Source of the DNA: an uncultured Saprospiraceae bacterium
Lineage (GTDB): Bacteria; Bacteroidota; Bacteroidia; Chitinophagales; Saprospiraceae
Length of the DNA stretch: 64,000 bases
Assembly: GCA_937951615.1 (NCBI GenBank)
Contig: CALFBH010000016.1
Coordinates: 46,746-110,745 of the forward strand
Reading direction: 5' to 3'
The stretch's first letter is position 1; every line of letters begins with the position of its first letter. The notes beneath the pieces were generated by a model. It did not search any database and was not told the origin of the DNA. It worked only from the letters and a program-made list of their open reading frames with translations. Made by a program: the position numbers and the translations under genes. Positions 25,370 through 32,871 of this stretch are shown here, piece after piece.

Positions 25370-25999
25370 CTACTTTTTCCACTTAAATCCTTCGCTAAAT
25401 TGAGTAATCTTTTTCCCAAGATTTTGCATTTCTTCTTCTACCGTTTTGGCAATATTAGAAACATTTGCTGCTTCGCCACGCATGGAGAGCCGGTCACCAG
25501 CAGTTTGCGCTTCTGGCACGACCATCCACAAAACAATGTAAGGCACTATACTCACGCCGGCACCAAAGACCAGCACTACAAATGCTAATCGTATCCAAAC
25601 CGGATCCTGTATACCTAAATAAGCACTCAAACCAGAACAGACACCGGATATAACCTGATCTTCTGGGTCGCGAAAAAGTCGTTTTCCTGTTTTAATGTCA
25701 AATGCTTTTTGGGAATTGCTGGAAGCGTTTGTCGTATTCATATCATCAAATTGTTCAGGGCGTCCCATCATATCCATGACTTGTTGGACATTTTTTAAAT
25801 TAACAATCTTACGTTTTTTGAGCTTTTCTTTAAATAATTCAGCGATTCTATTTTCGATATCTCCGACGATTTCATCGCAGCCCTCCGAGTCGCCAAAATA
25901 AGTATTCAGGCTAGTGAGGTACTGGTCGAGTTCGGCGAAAGCATCCTCATCTATAGTGAAAGGGTAACCGCCGAGGTTGATGTTGAATGTTTTGTTCAT
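25370..25999 (-). CDS. PspC-domain envelope-stress protein
   Basis: 209 residues. The N-terminal half (1-85, FTIDEDAFAELDQYL, IVGDIENRIAELFKEKL, QQVMDMMGRPEQFDD) is the helical extension common in Bacteroidota PspC proteins. The PspC domain follows (about 107-165: KRLFRDPEDQVISGVCSGLS, AYLGIQDPVWIRLAFVV, PYIVLWMVVPEA) with two hydrophobic segments. PspC proteins sense or buffer inner-membrane stress. The start overlaps the stop of the padR-like gene by four bases (ATGA type), so the two are an operon and the regulator probably controls it. Confidence 0.88.
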   Translation of the reverse strand: MNKTFNINLGGYPFTIDEDAFAELDQYLTSLNTYFGDSEGCDEIVGDIENRIAELFKEKLKKRKIVNLKNVQQVMDMMGRPEQFDDMNTTNASSNSQKAFDIKTGKRLFRDPEDQVISGVCSGLSAYLGIQDPVWIRLAFVVLVFGAGVSIVPYIVLWMVVPEAQTAGDRLSMRGEAANVSNIAKTVEEEMQNLGKKITQFSEGFKWKK

Positions 26000-26334
26000 G
26001 AGTTCTCAAGATTTTTTGTGGACTCATTCACAGCGTGAACGAGATTGCCCCAGGTTTCTATTAAGTCGTTTAAAAATTGTTTGCCATCCTCTGTCAGATG
26101 ATAGTATTTTCGAGGCGGGCCTGATGTAGATTCTTTCCATTTATAATGCAAAACACCTGCATTTTTCAGCCGGGTGAGTAAAGGGTAGAGTGTGCCTTGC
26201 ACGACCAACAACTTGGAAGCTTCAAGCTTTTTAATGATATCCGAAGGATACGCTTCCTGCTCTGCGATGGTCGCTAATATGCACAATTCCAATACCCCTT
26301 TTCGCATCTGAGCTTTTGTATTTGCGATTTTCAT
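25996..26334 (-). CDS. PadR-family transcriptional regulator
   Basis: 112 residues, winged helix: KGVLELCILATIAEQEAYPS, QGTLYPLLTRLKNAGVLHYK and GPPRKYYHLTEDGKQFLNDL are standard PadR motifs, including the wing tyrosines. It lacks the long C-terminal dimer helix of PadR-s2 forms, as usual for this short subfamily. It likely represses its own operon with the PspC gene: an inverted repeat, TACTATG-n5-CATAGTA, overlaps the -33 box of its promoter. The -7 box sits four bases before the start, suggesting a leaderless mRNA; the internal Met at residue 10 is a less likely start. Confidence 0.9.
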   Translation of the reverse strand: MKIANTKAQMRKGVLELCILATIAEQEAYPSDIIKKLEASKLLVVQGTLYPLLTRLKNAGVLHYKWKESTSGPPRKYYHLTEDGKQFLNDLIETWGNLVHAVNESTKNLENS

Positions 26335-26338
26335 ACTG

Positions 26339-26378
26339 CAAATATACAGAAAAATATAGTACTATGCAATACATAGTA
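26339..26378 (-). promoter_or_regulatory. padR-pspC promoter with overlapping palindromic operator
   Basis: Minus-strand TTG (26367-26369), 20-nt spacer and TATATTTG (26339-26346). The 7-bp arms TACTATG (26360-26366) and CATAGTA (26372-26378) flank the TTG exactly, so a bound dimer would block sigma contact. Confidence 0.72.
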
Positions 26379-26639
26379 TACTTATTATGCAAGGTACTAT
26401 TTAAGTTGCATAATTGTTTTTTATTGCAAATAATTAATTATCAATGTTTTAATTGGGCAAAAAAGAGACAAAAAAAATTTATCTTGTGGAATGAAAAAGG
26501 AGTTAAAATACAAAGTAAAGCATATTTGAGGATTATATTTTTTCAACTTATATTAATGTTTAAGTAACTATTTTCCAAAAAATACGTCTATTACTATGTC
26601 TTTTGATGTACAAAGACGAAATCTAAAATCAACAAAGCC

Positions 26640-27251
26640 TTGGATACTAAATCACGCAGACAAAAGAAAATTCCAGACGACGAGCTTATAGACCTATATC
26701 TCGCCACACAAAGTCAGGAGCATTTTAGTATGTTATATGGCAGATATGCCGACAAAGTATACAGTAAATGTCTTTCTTTGCTCAAAAACGAAGCTTCCGC
26801 TCAGGATGCAGCACAAGATATTTTTCTGAAAATTTTTCTGAACCTCGCTAAGTTCAATAAAAAGTCCAGATTTTCTACCTGGGTTTATTCCATTACGTAT
26901 AATTATTGTATAGATTTTCTCCGCCGTAAGAAAAAGGAGAAAACGGTATTGACCGATGACGAAAATGAAACAGATACGCCAGAGGAGGATGTAGATGAAA
27001 AAGAGATTCTGGAAATGGAAATAGAACGTTTAGCCTTTATTTTGGATAAAATACCAGAAGAAGACAAAATGGTTCTGTTGATGAAATATCGAGAAGATTT
27101 ATCTATCAAAGACATTAGCAAGGCATTCAGTAAATCGGAAAGTGCTATAAAAATGAAATTGAAGCGAGCTAAAAATAAAGTTCGCAAACTCTATAATGAG
27201 AGTTTTAATGAAATGACTATCCTGATTCTTTCCATTATAACTTTCATCTAA
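26640..27251 (+). CDS. ECF sigma-70 family RNA polymerase sigma factor
   Basis: 203 residues. Region 2 lies around 30-95 (FSMLYGRYADKVYSKCLSLL, AQDAAQDIFLKIFLNL, FSTWVYSITYNYCIDFLRRK), an acidic linker follows (DDENETDTPEEDVDEKE), and region 4 is at about 135-185 (EEDKMVLLMKYREDLSIKDI, SAIKMKLKRAKNKVRKLY). The tail NEMTILILSIITFI is unusually hydrophobic and could contact a membrane partner. An in-frame stop at 26604 excludes any upstream ATG, so the start must be TTG at 26640 or lie far inside region 2. No anti-sigma gene follows; the next gene encodes a 68-residue acidic protein. Target promoters unknown. Confidence 0.88.
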   Translation: MDTKSRRQKKIPDDELIDLYLATQSQEHFSMLYGRYADKVYSKCLSLLKNEASAQDAAQDIFLKIFLNLAKFNKKSRFSTWVYSITYNYCIDFLRRKKKEKTVLTDDENETDTPEEDVDEKEILEMEIERLAFILDKIPEEDKMVLLMKYREDLSIKDISKAFSKSESAIKMKLKRAKNKVRKLYNESFNEMTILILSIITFI

Positions 27252-27339
27252 TCGACTTTTTATATAAAATTGTTACTATTACAAACAAGAAACGTCTTAA
27301 CCTTATTAACGAAACAACAATGATTTCAACTGTTTAGAC

Positions 27340-27546
27340 ATGAGCGATAAAAACCCGTTTTTAAAAATTCCTGAAGACCGAGAAGAGCCTGCTCCAGGAA
27401 GTGTAAAAGAAGGTGTGAAAAGTGACATGGAATTCATTCGCTTTACCATGTCTATTGTCGACTTATATCTTGGTAAACTTCCTAGCGTTATCACTGGTTT
27501 TATGGCCAGTTTTGATGCCACAGAGGATGAAAACACTCAAGACTAA
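27340..27546 (+). CDS. Small acidic protein after the sigma factor, unknown
   Basis: 68 residues, polar and acidic at both ends (MSDKNPFLKIPEDREEPAPG; ATEDENTQD) with a central amphipathic or hydrophobic stretch MEFIRFTMSIVDLYLGKLPS. No signal peptide. It starts 89 bp after the sigma gene on the same strand and may be co-transcribed. Its size and amphipathic core would suit a small regulator or membrane-associated protein, but I do not recognise the family. Confidence 0.6.
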   Translation: MSDKNPFLKIPEDREEPAPGSVKEGVKSDMEFIRFTMSIVDLYLGKLPSVITGFMASFDATEDENTQD

Positions 27547-27718
27547 ACCTGCCCTCTCCTTCCCTCCCTTTAAATATAAGATATAAAAAAATAGTACTAT
27601 TGTGACTTGCCTCTTAGAGAGGCGTCATAAGCATGAATTTTTTTTACATGTAGGATTAAAACGAACTACATTTTTTACATCAAACCATATTAATACAAAT
27701 TAATTAAAAGAAAGAAAG

Positions 27719-28534
27719 ATGGATTTTATTCAAATTACTCAAGCTGCATTGACCTCAACTTTCAATAGCTTCGCAAGTGCTTTACCAGGAATTATTGGAG
27801 CATTGGTGTTATTGATCGTTGGTTACTTTATTGCCAAAATCATTGCACGCATTATCCGCAAAGCACTTGAAATGGCACAAGTAGATAAGCTGGCTGACAA
27901 ATTACAGGACATTGAAATGGTAAGCAAAGCTAACCTGAACATTGTACCTAGTAAAATCGTCAGTAAAGTTGTTTACTACATGGTATTTCTGGCTTTTGTT
28001 GTGGCGAGTGCCAGCGCATTAGGTATCGAAGAAATTTCTACCCTTATCAACCAACTTGTAGCTTATATCCCTAAATTATTGGTTGCCGCTGTAATTCTTG
28101 CAATTGGTCTGTGGTTCGCGAATTTCATTAAAGATATTCTAAAAACTGCTCTGGATTCAATGGGTGTTGCTGGTAGCAATGTTATCTCAAACATCGTATT
28201 CTATTTCCTTTTTATCAATATCGCTTTATCTGCTTTAGGACAAGCGGGTATCGACATGAGCTTCCTTAATAATAACCTGAGCATGATTCTCGGTGGTGTT
28301 GTTTTGGCTTTCGCTATCGGTTACGGTTTTGCTTCTAAAGACGTTATGGGCAACTTGCTCGGTGCTTTATATAGCCGCAACAAATTTCAGAAAGGAGATG
28401 TCATCAGCGTTGGCGGTACAAAAGGTCAAATCGTTGAAATGGATGCAACTTCACTGACTATCCAGTCTGACAACAATACAAAAGTAGTTGTTCCTATGGG
28501 ACAATTGAGCGCGAATAGCGTAGAGAAGTTCTAA
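27719..28534 (+). CDS. MscS-family mechanosensitive channel
   Basis: 271 residues. Three to five hydrophobic helices precede the pore: GALVLLIVGYFIAKIIARII, VVYYMVFLAFVVASASALG, LLVAAVILAIGLWFANFI and VISNIVFYFLFINIALSALG. This N-terminal part has the conserved TM-helix repeat (PF05552-type). The pore/beta segment is AIGYGFASKDVMGNLLGALY then FQKGDVISVGGTKGQIVEMD and VVVPMGQLSANSVEKF. It would release osmolytes on hypo-osmotic shock through the inner membrane. The C-terminal alpha/beta vestibule of E. coli MscS is absent, so this is a short form. A terminator follows at 28581. No promoter match was found upstream. Confidence 0.9.
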   Translation: MDFIQITQAALTSTFNSFASALPGIIGALVLLIVGYFIAKIIARIIRKALEMAQVDKLADKLQDIEMVSKANLNIVPSKIVSKVVYYMVFLAFVVASASALGIEEISTLINQLVAYIPKLLVAAVILAIGLWFANFIKDILKTALDSMGVAGSNVISNIVFYFLFINIALSALGQAGIDMSFLNNNLSMILGGVVLAFAIGYGFASKDVMGNLLGALYSRNKFQKGDVISVGGTKGQIVEMDATSLTIQSDNNTKVVVPMGQLSANSVEKF

Positions 28535-28580
28535 GAAAGAAACTATTGCGCACTAGCTGCGTACAAGTACATACACACAA

Positions 28581-28625
28581 ACACACCTGACACCAGTACG
28601 CTGAATGTTTCAGGTGTGTTTGTAT
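28581..28625 (+). terminator. Terminator-like hairpin after the MscS gene
   Basis: Perfect ten-base arms ACACACCTGA and TCAGGTGTGT around a 19-nt loop, followed by a broken T-run (TTGTATTTT). Confidence 0.6.
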
Positions 28626-28751
28626 TTTATGGTCCTCATTATATAAAAAAATATCGCCATAAAATAAAAAAAGCGATTAGTACACACAAAGACTAATCCA
28701 TCAACTAAGCATTTTTTTCAAATTTTAACTAACGGATAAACAAGTAAAGAC

Positions 28752-29882
28752 ATGACTAACAAATTTTTAATCGTATTCCTAGCATTCTTATTTGCAGGAA
28801 CGAGCATCTTCGCTCAGGACGTGAAAGACACAGAAAAACTCAAAGAAAAAGACGCACTGAAAGGTTATGACGAAGGATGGACTGTCGGAACAGGCTTCGG
28901 ACTTACCTTAGATCAGGCAGCGGTATGGCAGCCACGTGCAGGTGCAGGTGACAACAGCCTCAAGTTTGGTGGACTGGGTAACCTACAGGCAACGTACAAA
29001 GCAGGTCGTTTTGTCTGGGACAATGCCGGATCAATGCAATTAAACTTCCAACGCCTCGGAAGAAACACAGGTAACCAGCCTTTCCAAAAATCTTTGGATG
29101 AGTTGCGTTTGAACTCTCGTCCTGGCTATGCCATCACTACTGACGAGAAGTGGTATGCTGCATTGGATTTTGGTTTCCTTAGCCAGTTATTGAAAACTTA
29201 TGAAGGTAACTACTTGAAAAATTATCAAATTGATAATCCCGCAGTAATAGACACATCTGGAATGCCTATTATTACGACAAGAGATGCAGGTTTATTATCT
29301 CAAATGTTTTCTCCTGCAACGATTACGATCTCTCCCGGTGTAGACTGGAAGCCAAATACCAACTTCTCTTTGTTCTTCTCTCCTGCTGCGGCAAGACTTG
29401 TAACAGTATTGAATGATGAGATTGCAGCTTTACCAGCAATCAATGCTGAAGATGGAACTTATCTTGGTTCTTTGCATGGCAATCCTCAGACTTTTGAAAA
29501 TGGTGCTGTTACAGCTTTTGACAACGTTGCTTTTGGTCTGGGTGCTTTAGCGAAAGCTAAATACAACAACACTTTCTTAGAAGACCGTGTATCATTCACT
29601 TCGGAGTTAAATCTGTACTATGATTACCTGAACAGTGCAAAAGCTGACAAAAATGTACCTACTGTTGATTGGCTGACTTCTACTACTTTCAACATCTTCA
29701 AAGGTATCGGAGTTACCCTGAGAACAGGTGCTTACTACGATTACACGAAGCCTGTTTCTACAGGTTGGGGAGAATCTGCTGATGGTGCATTCAGATATGC
29801 AGAAACAAAAAGAGGTATCATGTTCACTGAAACACTGGCTTTGACTTACAGCCGTGTATTAGGAGCAAAAAAAGCTAAATAA
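28752..29882 (+). CDS. DUF3078 outer-membrane-associated protein
   Basis: 376 residues with a signal peptide (MTNKFLIVFLAFLFAGTSIF, ending AQD). The body matches the Bacteroidota DUF3078 family: GWTVGTGFGLTLDQAAVWQP, GGLGNLQATYKAGRFVWDN, then LDELRLNSRPGYAI, PATITISPGVDWKPNTNFSL and SPAAARLVTV. Beta-rich, probably an outer-membrane barrel or a periplasmic beta protein. Function unknown for the family. It ends with a strong terminator and is transcribed alone. Confidence 0.85.
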   Translation: MTNKFLIVFLAFLFAGTSIFAQDVKDTEKLKEKDALKGYDEGWTVGTGFGLTLDQAAVWQPRAGAGDNSLKFGGLGNLQATYKAGRFVWDNAGSMQLNFQRLGRNTGNQPFQKSLDELRLNSRPGYAITTDEKWYAALDFGFLSQLLKTYEGNYLKNYQIDNPAVIDTSGMPIITTRDAGLLSQMFSPATITISPGVDWKPNTNFSLFFSPAAARLVTVLNDEIAALPAINAEDGTYLGSLHGNPQTFENGAVTAFDNVAFGLGALAKAKYNNTFLEDRVSFTSELNLYYDYLNSAKADKNVPTVDWLTSTTFNIFKGIGVTLRTGAYYDYTKPVSTGWGESADGAFRYAETKRGIMFTETLALTYSRVLGAKKAK

Positions 29883-29914
29883 GCCGCCCTCGAAACTTTA
29901 GACAATAAATGTGC

Positions 29915-29946
29915 AAGCCCGTATCGAAAGATGCGGGCTTTTTTTG
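29915..29946 (+). terminator. Strong rho-independent terminator after DUF3078 gene
   Basis: AAGCCCGTATC and GATGCGGGCTT form an eleven-pair stem (one G-U) with a GAAA tetraloop, followed by seven T residues. Confidence 0.92.
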
Positions 29947-30068
29947 TGTTGCTATGGTTAAGTAAGTGCCTGCTATATAATTGGCTTATTATTAATATTT
30001 TTTTGAATTTGTATTTCCACTTAAAAGAACTGTTTCGATAAAAAATACGTTAAAATAAAAAACCCTAT

Positions 30069-30103
30069 TGAATTTGTATTTGGCATTTGAATTTGAATTT
30101 CCA
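30069..30103 (+). repeat. TTTGAATTTG-type dispersed repeat, copy 5
   Basis: Ends three bases before the ATG of the RlaP-type gene. A shorter piece (TTGAATTTGTATTTCCAC) lies at 30003-30020. Confidence 0.65.
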
Positions 30104-30106
30104 ATT

Positions 30107-31174
30107 ATGACCATACAAGACCTAAAAGACCAAAATCTCATCATCTTTGAATGTATCTCCGGCAGCAAAGCCTACGGAACGGATACCCCACAATCCGATA
30201 CAGACATCAAAGGCATTTACATCCTGCCACAGGACATGATCTACGGATTGAAATACGTGGAGCAAGTATCGGATAAAAAACAGGACGTCACTTATTATGA
30301 GTTAGGGCGATTTATTGGCTTATGCCTAAAAAATAATCCCAACATACTGGAAATGCTAGCGATGCCGGAAGACAAAATCCTGTACAAACATCCCATTTTT
30401 GACCAACTGACACCCGAATTATTTGTATCTAAATTGTGTAAAAACACCTTTAGCGGCTACGCCTATGAGCAAATCAAAAAAGCAAGAGGACTGAATAAAA
30501 AGATCGTCAATCCAGTCGGCGAAAAGAAAAAAAGCATCCTAGAGTTTTGCTACGTCCTACATGAGCAAGGCTCTATTCCATTATCGAAATGGTTGGATAT
30601 AAATGGACTTCAGCAGGAAAACTGCGGACTAGTCAACATCCCGCATTTCAAGGATGTTTATGGTATTTATCATAGCAAAACGCTCCCTTACAAAGGTATA
30701 TCTCACAAAGACGCCGCCACAAAAGTCCTGTTGAGCAGCATCCCAAAAGGAGAGCCAAGCCTCGGCACGATGCACTTCAATGAAGATGGCTATGTGAAAT
30801 ACTGCAAAGACTACCGAGATTATTGGACTTGGGTAAAAGAACGCAACCCTGCCCGCTACGAAAACAACATCAAGCACGGCAAAAACTATGACTCCAAAAA
30901 CATGATGCACACCTTCCGCCTCTTGGATATGGCAGCCGAAGTCCTCAGCACAGGCAAAATCATCGTCCGCCGTCCCAATCGCGAAGAACTGCTCTCCATC
31001 CGCCAGGGCGACCGAGAATATGATGACCTTATCGTCGAAGCTGAAAGCAAAATGGAAGTCGTCACACAAGCCTACGAAAACAGTTCATTACCTGACAAGC
31101 CCGACCGACAATTGGTGAATGATCTATTGGTCAGTATGCGTAGGGAATGGTATGGCGGGGAAATTCCAAAATGA
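30107..31174 (+). CDS. RlaP-type nucleotidyltransferase (RNA-repair associated)
   Basis: 355 residues from the ATG at 30107; an upstream in-frame TTG at 30068 would only translate the dispersed repeat. IFECISGSKAYGTDTPQSDT followed by DIKGIYILP is the GS-x-AYG-x5-SD-x-D signature of the PF10127 (COG3541, RlaP) branch of Pol-beta nucleotidyltransferases. Comparative work links these to RNA ligases and RNA repair. FRLLDMAAEVLSTGKIIVRR is the conserved C-terminal helical block. No ligase or RtcB gene is adjacent. The next gene on the same strand is a NACHT ATPase, which suggests a defence context but does not prove a shared system. The substrate is unknown. Confidence 0.82.
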   Translation: MTIQDLKDQNLIIFECISGSKAYGTDTPQSDTDIKGIYILPQDMIYGLKYVEQVSDKKQDVTYYELGRFIGLCLKNNPNILEMLAMPEDKILYKHPIFDQLTPELFVSKLCKNTFSGYAYEQIKKARGLNKKIVNPVGEKKKSILEFCYVLHEQGSIPLSKWLDINGLQQENCGLVNIPHFKDVYGIYHSKTLPYKGISHKDAATKVLLSSIPKGEPSLGTMHFNEDGYVKYCKDYRDYWTWVKERNPARYENNIKHGKNYDSKNMMHTFRLLDMAAEVLSTGKIIVRRPNREELLSIRQGDREYDDLIVEAESKMEVVTQAYENSSLPDKPDRQLVNDLLVSMRREWYGGEIPK

Positions 31175-31197
31175 ACATTTCAAATTCCAAAATTTTC

Positions 31198-31317
31198 CGG
31201 TTTCGTAAACGTGTGGCGGCTGCTTTGCAGGGAAGACGTTTGCTAAACCTTCCCAGATACTCAAGAATAGGTTTAGGAAACTCCCTCCTCGCGGGCTGCC
31301 CGCAAGTTTACTAAACC
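31198..31317. repeat. Single diverged copy of the 138-bp hairpin repeat
   Basis: Begins CGGTTTCGTAAACGTGTGGC and ends CCCGCAAGTTTACTAAACC, the same boundaries as the five-unit array at 33782. The central part is changed and shortened. With that array it brackets the NACHT gene. Confidence 0.8.
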
Positions 31318-31415
31318 GTGTCCCAACGTACCGGCTGTTTCAACTGCCGCCGCGCACAGCGCGAAAAACATGTTGTGCTATCAGGCAGTCAGCAACTGAA
31401 GTAGCCGATACGTAG

Positions 31416-31616
31416 GTGTGTATAACAAATTGCACAGTTTTGTTGCTCCATTCGCCCACGGTTAAAACCGTAGGCTACCAAATAGGCCGTGTCTATGACA
31501 CTTTGCAAATCTATCATTTGAAGGGCTATTCAAGTCGCATAGCGACGAATGATGTGGTAGCCGATGGTTTTAACCATGGGCGGAATGGAGAGAAAGTACA
31601 ATTTGTTATACACACT
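31416..31616. mobile_element. MITE-like element with GTGTGTATAAC termini and 9-bp flanking repeats
   Basis: About 200 bp. Terminal inverted repeats GTGTGTATAACAAATTG (left) and its complement (right end 31615) continue inward through a second inverted block containing CCCACGGTTAAAACCG / GGTTTTAACCATGGGC. Direct repeats GATACGTAG lie at 31407-31415 and 31617-31625, as expected of a target duplication. There is no coding capacity. Other copies: 9119, 40434, 48459. Confidence 0.7.
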
Positions 31617-31647
31617 GATACGTAGTAGAGTTATCCAGCCATTTTTT

Positions 31648-31655
31648 TATATTTG
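31648..31655 (+). promoter_or_regulatory. -7 box directly before the NACHT gene
   Basis: TATATTTG ends four bases before the ATG, matching TAnnTTTG. No TTG is found at the right distance upstream, where the MITE-like element ends. Confidence 0.4.
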
Positions 31656-31659
31656 TAAA

Positions 31660-32871
31660 ATGAACACGCTAAAAACCCGACTCAAACACCTACTGGCAAA
31701 AGCCAAAACCAAACAGGCACTACAACAACTGCTTGACCTCAACTACATTGGCGAAAGCCTAAAAGAAGAAATCACCCTCCTCAATGCCCGCTTCCATAAA
31801 CTGCAAAGTGAAGGCACGATAAAAGGCATTCTTACGCAGGAAGAAAAAACAATCCGGTACAACGAGATAAATGACGCGCTCTTACTCCTCATAGAAAAAC
31901 TGCCAGATGAGGCTGAACTGCTGCGACTGAAACGAGAAGACCTAGCGAAAAAACTCGGCATTACGTCCAAAGAAGTCATCAAAATAACCGACGAACTGGA
32001 ACGCAGATACAGCGAACGCCTAAGACAAAAACTCGACCGACGCCTTGCATTGTCACTCCAACTTTCCTACACACAGGAAGGCACTTCGGAGGAATATGTA
32101 GAAACTTTTTTCGAAGAAGAAAGCAAAACCACCGACACCATACCGACCACCTGCCTCGATGTACTCCAATCCCATCAACACCTCCTAATACTCGGAAACC
32201 CCGGAGCAGGTAAAACGACCCTGCTACTAGAGCTTGCCCTGAATTGGGTACAAAAAAGCGAAGCCCCAAGCCTACCGATTATTTTCAATCTGGCTTCCTG
32301 GACTTTAGCCCATACTTCCTTTCGGGAATGGCTGGAAAGTTCACTGGTTACAGGTTATGGGTTTTCAAAAGAATTTGCTAAGAAAACATTGGATGCACAA
32401 CTGGTTTTACCTTTACTGGATGGCTTAGATGAAGTAGGAAAAAAAGAGGCTTCCGCCGAAACACAACAGGAAGTACGCAGTCATTGTCTTGAAGCCATAG
32501 ACCAATATATAGCGGATGAAAATGTCCCGCAGTTTATTATCTGTTCCAGACGCAAAGAGTATGCAGAAATCACTCAAAATGCACCCATTCGGGCAGAAAT
32601 ATTAGTCAATCCGCTAACCATAGAACAGATAAAACAGGAACTTGAAAAAGCTGCTTCCAAAGACTTGTCGAATAGTGAAATCAATGTCGTTAAAAAACTA
32701 CAAGGACTACTAAAAGAAGGAAAAAGCAATCTGGTGAATGTCCTCTGTACGCCTTTTTATTTCAATCTTGCTTTTGATGCAGAAGTCCTGCACCGTTTTC
32801 TTCGACAGACCTCGCAGCACTACCCGAAAAGGAAGCTGATATTGAAAACTACCTCATTGAGACTTTTGTAA
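31660..32871 (+). CDS. EAD11-like/NACHT ATPase, N-terminal part of a frameshifted NLR-like gene
   Basis: 403 residues from the ATG at 31660. Residues 1-85 (TRLKHLLAKAKTKQALQQLL, LNARFHKLQSEGTIKGILTQ, RYNEINDALLLLIEKL) match effector-associated domain 11, a death-like adaptor module of bacterial conflict proteins. A NACHT NTPase follows: Walker A LILGNPGAGKTTLL (about 177-190), Walker B VLPLLDGLDEVGK (about 250-262) and FIICSRRKEY (sensor region). NACHT proteins are STAND-class switches; several bacterial ones protect against phage. After FYFNLAFDAEVLHRFLRQ the frame turns into nonsense and stops at 32871, while the true continuation is in another frame from about 32778. A one-base deletion, assembly error or programmed slip would explain this. 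Confidence 0.82.
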   Translation: MNTLKTRLKHLLAKAKTKQALQQLLDLNYIGESLKEEITLLNARFHKLQSEGTIKGILTQEEKTIRYNEINDALLLLIEKLPDEAELLRLKREDLAKKLGITSKEVIKITDELERRYSERLRQKLDRRLALSLQLSYTQEGTSEEYVETFFEEESKTTDTIPTTCLDVLQSHQHLLILGNPGAGKTTLLLELALNWVQKSEAPSLPIIFNLASWTLAHTSFREWLESSLVTGYGFSKEFAKKTLDAQLVLPLLDGLDEVGKKEASAETQQEVRSHCLEAIDQYIADENVPQFIICSRRKEYAEITQNAPIRAEILVNPLTIEQIKQELEKAASKDLSNSEINVVKKLQGLLKEGKSNLVNVLCTPFYFNLAFDAEVLHRFLRQTSQHYPKRKLILKTTSLRLL

